In this document: positions 8,894 through 17,302 of the stretch, piece by piece
How the letters are laid out: every line of letters starts with the position of its first letter
Numbering within the stretch: position 1 is the stretch's first letter
Assembly: GCA_947177165.1 (NCBI GenBank)
Contig: CAMWTP010000026.1
Coordinates: 1-64,000 of the forward strand
Direction: 5' to 3'
DNA length: 64,000 nucleotides
Source: an uncultured Lachnospiraceae bacterium
Lineage (GTDB): Bacteria; Bacillota; Clostridia; Lachnospirales; Lachnospiraceae
Made by a program: the position numbers and the translations under genes
The notes under the pieces: generated by a model
What the model was told of the DNA's origin: nothing
Database searches by the model: none
Seen by the model: the letters and a program-made list of their open reading frames with translations, nothing else

Positions 8894-8922
8894 AGTATAG
8901 CGAATGCATTCCTTATATTCAA
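8894..8922 (-). promoter_or_regulatory. Sigma-A type promoter of the GNB/LNB operon
   Basis: On the minus strand TTGAAT (8922-8917) and TATACT (8899-8894) are separated by exactly 17 bases, about 140 bases before the binding-protein start. Confidence 0.6.
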
Positions 8923-9000
8923 TCTGATTGTTGCTGGAAATTTTATAAATCTTGCTTTTAGATAATTTTATTTAAAATGAAAAATAGGTTGTTTTATGTA

Positions 9001-9035
9001 TTGTGCAAAATGAATATGAGATTTGTGCATATTCA
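9001..9035. promoter_or_regulatory. Candidate AraC-type operator between the divergent genes
   Basis: TTGTGCA is directly repeated at 9001-9007 and 9023-9029, 22 bases apart (about two helical turns), as AraC proteins prefer. The same stretch holds an 8-bp inverted repeat, TGAATATG (9011-9018) and CATATTCA (9028-9035). It lies between the GNB operon and the araC gene. Confidence 0.4.
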
Positions 9036-9161
9036 AGGTGTTCTATACACGTTGCTGATATAATTTCTTTGAAAAGAAAATTTGTCTCTTTCTGGGATGT
9101 ACTGGATTCACAAAACACGAAAAGAAAGAAATTTTAGAAATTTTTGGGATATGAGGTGTGT

Positions 9162-9190
9162 GGACAAAATATCTAAATTCTGGTATATCT
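9162..9190 (+). promoter_or_regulatory. Promoter of the AraC regulator
   Basis: TGGACA (9162-9167) and TATATC (9185-9190) are separated by 17 bases, about 80 bases before the regulator's start. Confidence 0.4.
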
Positions 9191-9269
9191 ATTATATAGA
9201 AGTAATTTTTAGACAGGAACTGTAATGTGGAGTATACATGTGGATTCATTCGATCTGGGAGGAGATGCC

Positions 9270-10148
9270 ATGGGAAACACCAGACACTGTATAGAAAACG
9301 ATAAACCTTCTGGTTTTGACGGAGTAAAACTTTTATATGTTTCAACCTCAAAGTATGAGGGGGACTGGCAGAGTATTCTGCACTCGCACCCGTTCAGCGA
9401 GTTGTTTTATGTAGTGCACGGCAGCGGCACGTTTATCACGGAGGGCATGGAGTTCTCAGTGGGCAAAAACGATATGGTCATTATAAACCCGCATGTGCAG
9501 CACACCGAGAAATCATTGTACACGACGCCCCTTGAATATATTGTGCTGGGGATTGACGGGCTCGCGTTCTCGTTTGAGAAGATCGCCTCGGTGCAGGACA
9601 GTATCCTCATGCAGACTGCGTCGGGGGATGTGTACAAATACAATACGCAGAATTCCTATGTGTATGCCTATCTGAATATCATGCTGGAAGAGATTACCAA
9701 AAAGGAGGAGAACTATGAAGCTGTCTGCCAGAACCTGCTGGAAGTGATCCTGCTGTGCATGCTTCGAAACAACAATCTGTCCATCGTGCAGAGCAGCAAT
9801 GTCCTCCTGAACAGGGAGTGTGCCCAGATTAAGAATTATCTGGACGCCAATTATGCGGAGAACATTACACTCGATACGCTGGCGTCCTTCTCGCATATGA
9901 ACAAATACTACATGGCGCATGCCTTCACAAGATATATGGGGGTGTCGCCCATTACATATCTTCTCCAGAAGCGGATTGAGGAGGGGAAATCGCTGCTCAG
10001 CTCGACGTCGCATTCCATTTCCCAGATTTCGACGATCCTGGGCTTTTCCTCGCAGTCCTATTTCTCTCAGGCATTTAAGAAAGCGACCGGAAGAACTCCT
10101 GTTCAATACAGGGCGGAGTGTAAAAATAAGGAAATAGTTGAGAAATAG
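9270..10148 (+). CDS. AraC family regulator of the GNB/LNB operon
   Basis: This protein of 292 residues has an N-terminal cupin sensor domain (HSHPFSELFYVVHGSGTFI) and a C-terminal double helix-turn-helix (about residues 195-290, with ISQISTILGFSSQSYFSQAF and KATGRTPVQY). I chose the ATG at 9270 because GGGAGGAG precedes it. It is divergent from the GNB/LNB operon and probably activates it when the sugar is present, as is usual for this family; direct evidence is limited to position and the direct repeats between the genes. The next gene starts 11 bases downstream. Confidence 0.87.
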   Translation: MGNTRHCIENDKPSGFDGVKLLYVSTSKYEGDWQSILHSHPFSELFYVVHGSGTFITEGMEFSVGKNDMVIINPHVQHTEKSLYTTPLEYIVLGIDGLAFSFEKIASVQDSILMQTASGDVYKYNTQNSYVYAYLNIMLEEITKKEENYEAVCQNLLEVILLCMLRNNNLSIVQSSNVLLNRECAQIKNYLDANYAENITLDTLASFSHMNKYYMAHAFTRYMGVSPITYLLQKRIEEGKSLLSSTSHSISQISTILGFSSQSYFSQAFKKATGRTPVQYRAECKNKEIVEK

Positions 10149-10158
10149 GAGGCTGGAC

Positions 10159-11022
10159 ATGCATTTTGTGAACGCGAAAGGAATTCTGTCCGCTAAAAAC
10201 GGCATGAACCTGTACAGAGGGTGCACACATGGCTGTATTTACTGCGACAGCAGGAGTACATGCTATGGCTTCACACACGATTTTGAGGATATCGAGGTCA
10301 AGCAGAACGCGCCGGAGCTGCTGGAGAGGGCGCTCCGCTCCAGGCGCAGCAAATGTATGATTGGGACAGGGGCGATGTGCGATCCCTATATGCACTGTGA
10401 GGAGACATTGAACCTGACAAGGAGATGTCTGGAAATTATCGATCACTATGAGTATGGCGTGGCGATACAGACGAAGTCGGACCGGATTCTGCGGGATCTG
10501 GATTTGCTGGAGAGCATTCACAGGAAAGCAAAGTGCGTCGTTCAGATGACGCTGACGACATACGACGAAAAACTTTGTAAACTGCTGGAACCCAATGTGT
10601 GCACGACAAAGGAGCGAGTGAGGGCACTGCAAATCTTCCGGGAGCATCAGATACCGACAATTGTCTGGCTGTCGCCGATTCTTCCTTTTATCAATGACAC
10701 GAGAGAGAATATTGAGGGAATTTTGGACTACTGCATTGACGCGAAAGTGTATGGCATCATCTGCTTTGGCATGGGGGTGACGCTGCGCGACGGCGACAGG
10801 GAGTATTTCTATGCGGCGCTGGACAGGCATTTTCCGGGAATGAAGGAGCGGTATCGCAGAAAGTTCGGACATGCCTACGAAGTGCCAAGCGACCGGAGCC
10901 GGGAGCTGATGGCACTGTTCCGGGAAAAATGTGAGAAGAACGGTATCGTACATGATGTGGACGCCTGCTTTGCCTATCTGTGGGAGTTTCCGCAGAAGTA
11001 TGAGCAGCTGAGACTGTTTTAA
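10159..11022 (+). CDS. SPL-family radical SAM protein
   Basis: This protein of 287 residues contains the 4Fe-4S motif CTHGCIYC near residue 25. The context NLYRGCTHGC and the following YCDSRS are typical of the SPL-like radical SAM group, related to spore photoproduct lyase but often without known substrate. Further family features are VAIQTKSDRILRDLDLLES and the Pro-rich WLSPILPFIND. AGGAGG ends 6 bases before the ATG at 10159. It may be cotranscribed with the AraC gene. Its substrate is unknown; a nucleic-acid repair role is possible but unproven. Confidence 0.85.
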   Translation: MHFVNAKGILSAKNGMNLYRGCTHGCIYCDSRSTCYGFTHDFEDIEVKQNAPELLERALRSRRSKCMIGTGAMCDPYMHCEETLNLTRRCLEIIDHYEYGVAIQTKSDRILRDLDLLESIHRKAKCVVQMTLTTYDEKLCKLLEPNVCTTKERVRALQIFREHQIPTIVWLSPILPFINDTRENIEGILDYCIDAKVYGIICFGMGVTLRDGDREYFYAALDRHFPGMKERYRRKFGHAYEVPSDRSRELMALFREKCEKNGIVHDVDACFAYLWEFPQKYEQLRLF

Positions 11023-11183
11023 AATTTTGGCTTGTAGTCATAGCAGACACCGTTGACGCCGAAATTGCGGCAGCTGTCTGTCGCCATGGACAGCCTGATG
11101 ACATTTCTGTCGGAGAGTGTCAGTTCCAGACAGGCATTCTCGTTACCGCAGCCGCCACAGGAGGCGTTTGGATTCCAACCTTG
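11019..11183 (-). pseudogene. Cys-rich 3' remnant of a lost gene
   Basis: The minus strand holds 54 open codons that look like real protein (NPNASCGGCGNENACLELTL, then RLSMATDSCRNFGVNGVCYD, ending KPKF). There is no usable start: an in-frame TGA lies directly upstream. Six Cys residues are present. The stop overlaps the convergent radical SAM gene's last codons. It is probably the surviving C-terminal end of a gene whose 5' part is gone. No family was recognised. Confidence 0.45.
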
Positions 11184-11209
11184 TCATTGCGGTGAAAACA
11201 GAGTATACT
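11181..11209 (+). promoter_or_regulatory. Promoter of the GH2 gene
   Basis: TTGTCA (11181-11186) and TATACT (11204-11209) are exactly 17 bases apart, about 100 bases before the GH2 start. The -35 box overlaps the broken 5' edge of the minus-strand remnant. Confidence 0.65.
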
Positions 11210-11308
11210 GGTATCAGATAAACTGTTCAGCGTTTATGGAAATGACGATACGAAAGAAGGCAGGAATGAAATTGTTATCGGTTTGCAGTTGCCAGGAGAT
11301 GATTATAT

Positions 11309-13132
11309 ATGAAAATCAAAGAAATGCTCGAGACACTTCAACTAAATAAGATCTTGGACAAGGGAGAGCAGAAGCACAATCAGCTGCTGACGCCGTGGGG
11401 TGAGCGCATCGCGCAGGAACAGACAGAGATTGTGCTGACAGAGTATCCGAGACCGCAGATGGCGCGGAAAAATTATACGATTTTAAACGGCATCTGGAAA
11501 TACGCCATCACGAGCGACGATGCCAGACCTGTGCTTTGGGACGGTGATATCCGCGTGCCGTTCTCACCGGAGACATATCTTTCCGGTGTACAGCGCCAGC
11601 TGCAGCCGGACGAGTATCTGTGGTACGAGCGCAAGCTTGTGATTGACAGGATTCCAGCGGAAAAGCGCCTGCTCTTAAACTTTGGCGCGTGCGACGAGCG
11701 GTGCCGCGTCTATGTCAACGATGCGCTGGCGGGCACGCATTCGGGCGGATATCAGGCATTTTCCATAGATATAACAGAATATATCCAGGCCGGAAAAAAT
11801 ACGCTCCGCCTCTGTGTACAGGATAAGAGCGACACTTCTTACCACGGAAGAGGAAAGCAGATGCTCAAAAACGGCGGGATGTTCTACACCGCACAGAGCG
11901 GCCTGTGGCAGACCGTATGGTGGGAGTGGGTGCCAGAGCTCTATATCCAGAAGCTGCGCATCACGCCGGACTATGACAATGACAGCGTCGCCATCGAGAT
12001 TATTTCCAATAAAATGATTTCTGAAGAGATACCTGCCGGAAATGCAGCTTCCGGTAAAGAAGTATTTTGTAAAATTTTATTGTTTGACAAAAATCAGATA
12101 GCCGGAGAGAAAAAGACAGCTGTTCTGCCAGGGAAAAAGGCACTGATTACAATGGAAATACCGGACAAGAAGAGCTGGACGCCGGAAAATCCATTTTTGT
12201 ATGAGCTCAGAATTGTCTATGGCGAGGACATGGTGGAGAGCTATTTCGGTATGCGCTGTTTTTCCGCGGAGCCGGACCGGGATGGGATACCGAGACTCTG
12301 CCTGAATCACAAGCCCTATTTTCAGAAAGGTATCCTCGACCAAGGGTATTATCCAGATAGTTTACTGACGCCGGTGAGTGACGAGGCGATGATTTTTGAC
12401 ATTGAGACAGCCAGGGCAAAGGGTTACAACATGATACGGAAGCACTGCAAGATAGAGCCGATGCGCTGGTACTACCATTGTGACAGGCTGGGAATGCTAG
12501 TCTGGCAGGATATGATCAATGGCGGAACGACTTACAACCTGGTAAAAACCTGTTATATCCCGACGGTGTTGTTTCCGCTCAGACGTAAACGTGACAACGA
12601 TTATGGATACACTTCGAGGGCGGACAAAACCGGCAGGGAGGAATGGAAGAAAGAGTGTGTCGAGACGGTCAGCCAGCTTTACAACTGTACGTCCATATGC
12701 ACATGGGTGCTGTTCAATGAGGGCTGGGGACAGTTTGACGCGAAGGAAAATACAGATATGGTGCGGGAGATTGACAGCACGCGCATCATCGACGCTCACA
12801 GCGGCTGGTTTGACCAGGACGCGGGCGATGTAAAGAGCGAGCATATATATTTCTTTGAGCTGATTGCCAAAAAGGGAAAAAAGCCGTATGTCATATCGGA
12901 GTTCGGGGGAATATCCCTTGCGGTGGAGGGGCATATGTATTCCGATAAGTATTTTGGATATGGAAATCATAGCGATAGAGAAGCTTTGCAAGAGGCATAT
13001 AATGTTTTTGAAAAAAGGCTTGAAGAGCTGAAAAAAGAGGGATTGTGTGCGTCAGTGTACACACAGCTCACCGATATCGAGGAGGAGACGAACGGTATCA
13101 TGACATACGACCGGAGGGTTTTGAAATTGTGA
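11309..13132 (+). CDS. Glycoside hydrolase family 2 (beta-galactosidase/beta-glucuronidase-like)
   Basis: This cytoplasmic enzyme (607 residues, no signal peptide) has the GH2 order: sugar-binding jelly-roll (FGACDERCRVYVNDALAGTH), immunoglobulin-like domain, then TIM barrel. The catalytic acid/base is Glu471 in VLFNEGWGQ and the nucleophile is Glu531 in SEFGG. It is short for GH2 (LacZ is about 1000 residues) and ends soon after the barrel, like compact GH2 enzymes of gut Firmicutes. It has its own promoter. The substrate is uncertain. Its TGA overlaps a possible GTG start of the response regulator. Confidence 0.85.
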   Translation: MKIKEMLETLQLNKILDKGEQKHNQLLTPWGERIAQEQTEIVLTEYPRPQMARKNYTILNGIWKYAITSDDARPVLWDGDIRVPFSPETYLSGVQRQLQPDEYLWYERKLVIDRIPAEKRLLLNFGACDERCRVYVNDALAGTHSGGYQAFSIDITEYIQAGKNTLRLCVQDKSDTSYHGRGKQMLKNGGMFYTAQSGLWQTVWWEWVPELYIQKLRITPDYDNDSVAIEIISNKMISEEIPAGNAASGKEVFCKILLFDKNQIAGEKKTAVLPGKKALITMEIPDKKSWTPENPFLYELRIVYGEDMVESYFGMRCFSAEPDRDGIPRLCLNHKPYFQKGILDQGYYPDSLLTPVSDEAMIFDIETARAKGYNMIRKHCKIEPMRWYYHCDRLGMLVWQDMINGGTTYNLVKTCYIPTVLFPLRRKRDNDYGYTSRADKTGREEWKKECVETVSQLYNCTSICTWVLFNEGWGQFDAKENTDMVREIDSTRIIDAHSGWFDQDAGDVKSEHIYFFELIAKKGKKPYVISEFGGISLAVEGHMYSDKYFGYGNHSDREALQEAYNVFEKRLEELKKEGLCASVYTQLTDIEEETNGIMTYDRRVLKL

Positions 13133-13986
13133 GAAATGCATTCAACACGGCAGATTTTTGCATAGGACAAACGGTGTCTGATCATAGAAAAAGTGCGTAT
13201 AAAATAGCCATTATAGAGGACGATGTGCATATCGGAGATATCATCGAGGAAAGCCTCTGCAGGGAAGGGTATCAGACCTGCCGCGCGTACTCCGGCACGG
13301 AAGCACAGTATCTGCTTGCAGATGAAAAAGCGGACTTGATTCTGCTGGACTTAATGCTGCCCGGCATGACAGGGGAGGCGCTTTTGGCGCAGATTGCGGA
13401 CATCCCGGTCATTGTCATCAGCGCGAAGGTGGGGGTGGACGACAAGGTGGACGCGCTGCTCGGCGGCGCGGCGGACTATATCACAAAACCGTTTGCAATC
13501 AGGGAGCTGCTGGCGCGCATTACAGTACAGCTGCGCAGAAGGGATGTGTCCGCCGGGGCAGCATCTGGACAGACAGAACATCAGAATGAAAAGCCAGGTG
13601 AGATTTTGGATGAGACTTCGGATGAGACTTCGGATGAGAAGAAACTGGTTGCAGGTGACCTCACGCTTGACCTTGTGCTGCGCGAGGTCTCGTCAAAAAA
13701 GCGCTTGACAGACATGCTTTCCTCATATGGTGAGGACACCGTGGATAGCGTTACGACAGTCCGCCTGACACGGACAGAGTTTGCCATTATGCGTTTTCTG
13801 ATGCAGAATGCCGGACAGGTTTTTTCCAAGTCTGCAATTCTCGACTGCATCAGTCAGGATACACCGGACTGCACCGACAGTTCCTTAAAGCAGCATATCA
13901 GCAATCTTCGGAAGAAACTGCAGGAGATCGGGGAAGGGGATTGCATCGAGGCGGTCTGGGGGATTGGGTTCCGCCTGAAGCTGTGA
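13129..13986 (+). CDS. OmpR/PhoB-type response regulator
   Basis: The receiver domain (YKIAIIEDD; phospho-acceptor Asp in LILLDLMLPGM; ADYITKPF) is followed by a C-terminal winged helix (RLTRTEFAIMRFLMQNAGQV, then SSLKQHISNLRKKL). The start is uncertain: the GTG at 13129 overlaps the GH2 stop and has GGAGGG 10 bases upstream, while the GTG at 13174 lies closer to the receiver domain. The linker between domains is unusually long and contains a tandem DETSDET repeat coded by two identical 12-bp units. It precedes an ABC exporter pair and a histidine kinase, an arrangement typical of antimicrobial-peptide sensing and resistance modules. Confidence 0.85.
   Translation: MRNAFNTADFCIGQTVSDHRKSAYKIAIIEDDVHIGDIIEESLCREGYQTCRAYSGTEAQYLLADEKADLILLDLMLPGMTGEALLAQIADIPVIVISAKVGVDDKVDALLGGAADYITKPFAIRELLARITVQLRRRDVSAGAASGQTEHQNEKPGEILDETSDETSDEKKLVAGDLTLDLVLREVSSKKRLTDMLSSYGEDTVDSVTTVRLTRTEFAIMRFLMQNAGQVFSKSAILDCISQDTPDCTDSSLKQHISNLRKKLQEIGEGDCIEAVWGIGFRLKL
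13609..13638. repeat. 12-bp tandem repeat inside the response regulator
   Basis: GATGAGACTTCG occurs twice back to back, then half a third time. It keeps frame and codes for DETSDETSDE in the interdomain linker. Confidence 0.8.
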
Positions 13987-14138
13987 ATGATAAAAATCTT
14001 TACGAAATCTTTACTGTTTTCTTTACCGGTTTCTTGAAAGTTGTGTTTTAACATATCCGTGTAAAGAAAATGAAAGACGAAACTGTCCAGTGCAGGATTT
14101 GACAAGGGGCACTGGATGGCAGCAGGAGGTAAAGAAAA

Positions 14139-15053
14139 ATGGATTACTGTCTGACGACAACTGCGCTCAGCAAGCACTACAAGGACTTTAAGGCACTGAA
14201 CGGCCTGTCCATGCATGTGCCCAAGGGCGCAATCTATGGTTTTGTGGGGAAAAACGGAGCGGGCAAGACGACGCTGATCCGTCTGATCTGTGGTCTGCAG
14301 CTGCCGACAGCGGGAGCGTTTACCCTGTACGGTGTGGGCAATACAGACAAGAGGATTGACAGGTGCCGCCGCAGAATGGGCGCTGTGGTGGAGACGCCGT
14401 CGGTGTATCTGGATGCGACGGCAAAGGAAAATATCAGGGAGCAGTACCGCGTGCTCGGAATGCCTTCCTTTGACGGGATTGACAGGCTGCTCGCGTTTGT
14501 GGGGCTGGAAAATACCGGGAAAAAGAGGGTGCGGAATTTTTCGCTCGGGATGCGCCAGCGGCTTGGCATTGCGGTTGCGCTGTGCGGGGAGCCTGATTTT
14601 CTGATGCTCGATGAGCCGATTAACGGTCTGGACCCGCAGGGAATCATAGAGATGCGGGAGCTGATTCTCAGGTTAAACCGCGAAAGGCAGATCACAGTAC
14701 TCATATCGAGCCATATCCTCGATGAGCTGTCGCGGCTTGCCACACATTACGGGTTTATCGACAAGGGCAGCATGGTGAAGGAGATCAGTGCCGCTGAGCT
14801 GGAGGCGGAATGCAGAAAGTGCATGCGGCTGACAGTGAGTGACACAAAGCTCTTGTGCATGGTGCTTGACAAACTTGGATTGGAATATAAAGTGGCGTCG
14901 GCGACAGAGGCGGACGTCTATGGAACAGTCAAGGCGGCGGATCTGGTCCATGCGCTTGACGCGGCGGGATGCGAGACGATATCGATGCACGAGAAGAACG
15001 AGAGCCTCGAGACCTACTATATGAATCTGGTGGGAGGTGAGGCAGATGCGTAA
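14139..15053 (+). CDS. ABC transporter ATP-binding protein (BcrA/lantibiotic-immunity type)
   Basis: This ATPase of 304 residues has Walker A GKNGAGKTT, the signature FSLGMRQRLGIAVAL, Walker B FLMLDEPINGLDP and the H-loop ISSHILDEL. The C-terminal extension after about residue 215 is typical of BcrA-like ATPases that work with ABC-2 permeases to expel or shield against peptide antibiotics. AGGAGG precedes the ATG. It overlaps the permease gene by 8 bases. The physiological substrate is not known; the nearby two-component pair suggests envelope-stress or antimicrobial response. Confidence 0.9.
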   Translation: MDYCLTTTALSKHYKDFKALNGLSMHVPKGAIYGFVGKNGAGKTTLIRLICGLQLPTAGAFTLYGVGNTDKRIDRCRRRMGAVVETPSVYLDATAKENIREQYRVLGMPSFDGIDRLLAFVGLENTGKKRVRNFSLGMRQRLGIAVALCGEPDFLMLDEPINGLDPQGIIEMRELILRLNRERQITVLISSHILDELSRLATHYGFIDKGSMVKEISAAELEAECRKCMRLTVSDTKLLCMVLDKLGLEYKVASATEADVYGTVKAADLVHALDAAGCETISMHEKNESLETYYMNLVGGEADA

Positions 15054-15927
15054 TCTATTGTCGGCAAATTTCGCAAGGCTCCGGCGCAGCAGGCTTTTCT
15101 GGATTATGGAAGCAGGGGTGTTTGCGTGGGGCGTTCTGGCGTACTATCTGTTGAAGGTGAACACCCGGAACGGATATCCATTTGAGAATGGAAATAGTTA
15201 TTTTTTTAACGAAATGACATTTATTGGCATCACGACAGCCTGCTTTAGCGGATTTTTTATCGGGACAGAGTACAGCGACGGGGCGATACGCAATAAGCTC
15301 AGCGTAGGGCACAGCAGAATGAAGGTGTATCTGGCAAACCTGATTACCATATTGTGTGCGGGGATTGCGCAGTTTGCAGCATACACGCTGGCAGCGCTGA
15401 CAGCGGGGACAATGCTGGTGGGAGATATGGTGTGGAGCAGACTGTACAGGCCGGCGGAAACCATTGCAATTTCACTTTTATCAATCTGCACGAGCGCAGC
15501 AGTTGCCGTGTTGATTTCGATGGTGGTAATCGATAAGTCGAAGGCGGTTTTAGCCAATGCGATGCTTTCGATATTGCTTCTGGCAGCAGGCGCGTCGGCG
15601 CTCAAAGGTCTGATGCAGCCAGAAATGACACAGCGGATATACATTCCCGGCACAGGTGAATATAAGTATGCCTATGAGGGTAATTTTCCGGATGACGCGG
15701 TGATTGAGACAGCCCCCAATCCAAAGTATCTGAGCGGGACAGAGCGGAAGGTATACGAATATATTTCAGCGGTACTGCCCACTTCGCTGGCCCTCTCCTG
15801 CGCGTTGGACGAGGAGGAAAGCGGTTATGACAGGTTTTCGGGACTGCAGGTGTGTGGCACGCTGGCTGCAGTTGCAGTGCTCTCCGGCAGCGGAATACTG
15901 ATATTTCGGAAAAAGGATTTGAAATAG
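15046..15927 (+). CDS. ABC-2 type transporter permease
   Basis: This membrane protein of 293 residues has about six helices, with a first helix near residues 15-35, a large loop near residues 195-235 and a final helix GTLAAVAVLSGSGILIF. I chose the ATG at 15046, which lies 6 bases after GGGAGGTG, so translation is coupled to the ATPase. It forms the membrane part of the exporter with the preceding gene. The last codons lie in a 13-bp tandem repeat that continues toward the kinase gene. Confidence 0.85.
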   Translation: MRNLLSANFARLRRSRLFWIMEAGVFAWGVLAYYLLKVNTRNGYPFENGNSYFFNEMTFIGITTACFSGFFIGTEYSDGAIRNKLSVGHSRMKVYLANLITILCAGIAQFAAYTLAALTAGTMLVGDMVWSRLYRPAETIAISLLSICTSAAVAVLISMVVIDKSKAVLANAMLSILLLAAGASALKGLMQPEMTQRIYIPGTGEYKYAYEGNFPDDAVIETAPNPKYLSGTERKVYEYISAVLPTSLALSCALDEEESGYDRFSGLQVCGTLAAVAVLSGSGILIFRKKDLK

Positions 15928-15966
15928 GGATTTGAAAAAGAGATTTGAAATAGAGATTTGGATTTG
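15915..15966. repeat. Four tandem 13-bp units across the permease stop
   Basis: Successive units are GGATTTGAAATAG, GGATTTGAAAAAG, AGATTTGAAATAG and AGATTTGGATTTG. The permease stop codon is in the first unit and the kinase start lies just after the last, so the repeat sets the spacing between the two genes. Confidence 0.85.
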
Positions 15967-15984
15967 ACAGAGGGGAAGAGAGCG

Positions 15985-17145
15985 ATGTTTCCATGGAAGT
16001 TTGTCTGCATTGCGGCAGTCGCGCTTGTCATTGTGCTGGCAGTCAAAATAGCATTGCTGTATCAGGGGGTGAAAGAGATTGGCGGGCAGTTCCATGACCG
16101 TCTGAGTGAGGACACCAACAATGTCATCTATGTGTCGGGAAATGACAGGCATCTTAAGGCTTTTGCCAGACAGCTGAATCAGGAGTTGAAGATCCTGTAT
16201 GACCAGCGGCGCAGATACCAGAATGGCGACAAGGAGCTCAAAGAAGCGGTCACAAATATTTCTCATGATCTGCGCACGCCGCTCACTGCGATTTATGGTT
16301 ATCTGGAACTTGCGGAAGCGGAGATGGAGGAAGCAGAGGTGCTGGAGGCTGCTTCCCCAGTACAGGAGCTGGGGGACAGTGCACCCAGGGAGTGGAGCCG
16401 GAAGGAATCGCCCGAGGGTGCTGCACCAGCTGCATCTGCACAGGAGTCGGGACGCAATATACTTAGAGAAAGGAGCCGGAAGGAATTGCCTGAGAGTGCT
16501 ATATCGGTGCCAGAGCGGGAACGTGCATCGCAGCGTCTGCAGTCTACAGAGCAAATGACACATTATCTTGCGCAGATACGAAACAGGGCGGATGCAATGT
16601 GTGCGCTGACAGAAGAACTCTTTCGATATTCTATCATTCTGTCTGCGTCTGGGAAACATACAGGATATCAGCAAGCGGCAGTTGATACCGGAGAGGATTC
16701 AGGCAGGGAAAGGGTGGTGCTAAACCGTTTTCTTGCAGACTGTCTGCTGTCCTACTATGATATCTTCACACAGAACAGGATTGAGCCGCGAATTGCGATC
16801 GCGGACGAGGAAATAGTGCGGTTTCTGGACGCAGGAGCGCTGAGACGAATCTTTTGCAATATACTGGACAATGCCGTCAAATACAGCAAACCTGCAATGT
16901 CACCAGAGCGCGCTGTTCTGACCGTTGAATTGTTTCCGGATGGTACGATCACGTTTGGCAACAGTGCGCAAAATCTGGACTGGGTGTCTGTCGAGCGTCT
17001 TTTTGACCGTTTCTATACAGTGGAGACCGGAAGAAATTCTACCGGGCTTGGACTCTCGATCGCCAAACTTCTGACAGAGCGTATGGGAGGGAGCATCTCG
17101 GCAGCATATACAGAGGGAATGTTGGAGATTACAGTGAAATTATAA
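15985..17145 (+). CDS. Sensor histidine kinase
   Basis: This kinase of 386 residues has one clear N-terminal membrane helix (FVCIAAVALVIVLAVKIALL), a short linker, the phospho-acceptor His94 in NISHDLRTPLTAIYGYLELA, the N-box FCNILDNAVKYS and the G-box STGLGLSIAKLL. I chose the ATG at 15985 because GAGGGG precedes it; an earlier TTG is in frame. Between the two dimerisation helices there is an insert of two imperfect 26-residue repeats, coded by a 78-bp tandem duplication. It is the likely partner of the response regulator at 13129. With no sizeable outer domain it may sense through the membrane or through the transporter. Confidence 0.87.
   Translation: MFPWKFVCIAAVALVIVLAVKIALLYQGVKEIGGQFHDRLSEDTNNVIYVSGNDRHLKAFARQLNQELKILYDQRRRYQNGDKELKEAVTNISHDLRTPLTAIYGYLELAEAEMEEAEVLEAASPVQELGDSAPREWSRKESPEGAAPAASAQESGRNILRERSRKELPESAISVPERERASQRLQSTEQMTHYLAQIRNRADAMCALTEELFRYSIILSASGKHTGYQQAAVDTGEDSGRERVVLNRFLADCLLSYYDIFTQNRIEPRIAIADEEIVRFLDAGALRRIFCNILDNAVKYSKPAMSPERAVLTVELFPDGTITFGNSAQNLDWVSVERLFDRFYTVETGRNSTGLGLSIAKLLTERMGGSISAAYTEGMLEITVKL
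16363..16518. repeat. Imperfect 78-bp tandem duplication inside the histidine kinase
   Basis: Copies at 16363-16440 and 16441-16518 begin CAGGAGctGGG and CAGGAGtcGGG and share GGAGCCGGAAGGAAT. They code for 26-residue units containing EWSRKESPEG and ERSRKELPES, inserted in the dimerisation region. Confidence 0.7.
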
Positions 17146-17244
17146 TAATATTTCTCCCTTTTCGGAATTGTGTACCCAGTAAAAGCGAGCCCATAAATAT
17201 ACATTTCTGATGTATAAAAAATCATTACAACTATTTTCCATGCA

Positions 17245-17273
17245 TTGAAATATACAATAAGATAATGTATGAT
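17245..17273 (+). promoter_or_regulatory. Promoter of the lipoprotein gene
   Basis: TTGAAA (17245-17250) and TATGAT (17268-17273) are separated by 17 bases, about 30 bases before the coding start. Confidence 0.55.
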
Positions 17274-17302
17274 ATAAAATAAAATCTTTAGAGGAGGATA
17301 TT

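Noticed and set aside
10075..10953. 292-codon minus-strand frame opposite the radical SAM gene
   Set aside because: The plus strand carries the CxxxCxxC motif and the right start signals; the minus frame is a shadow.
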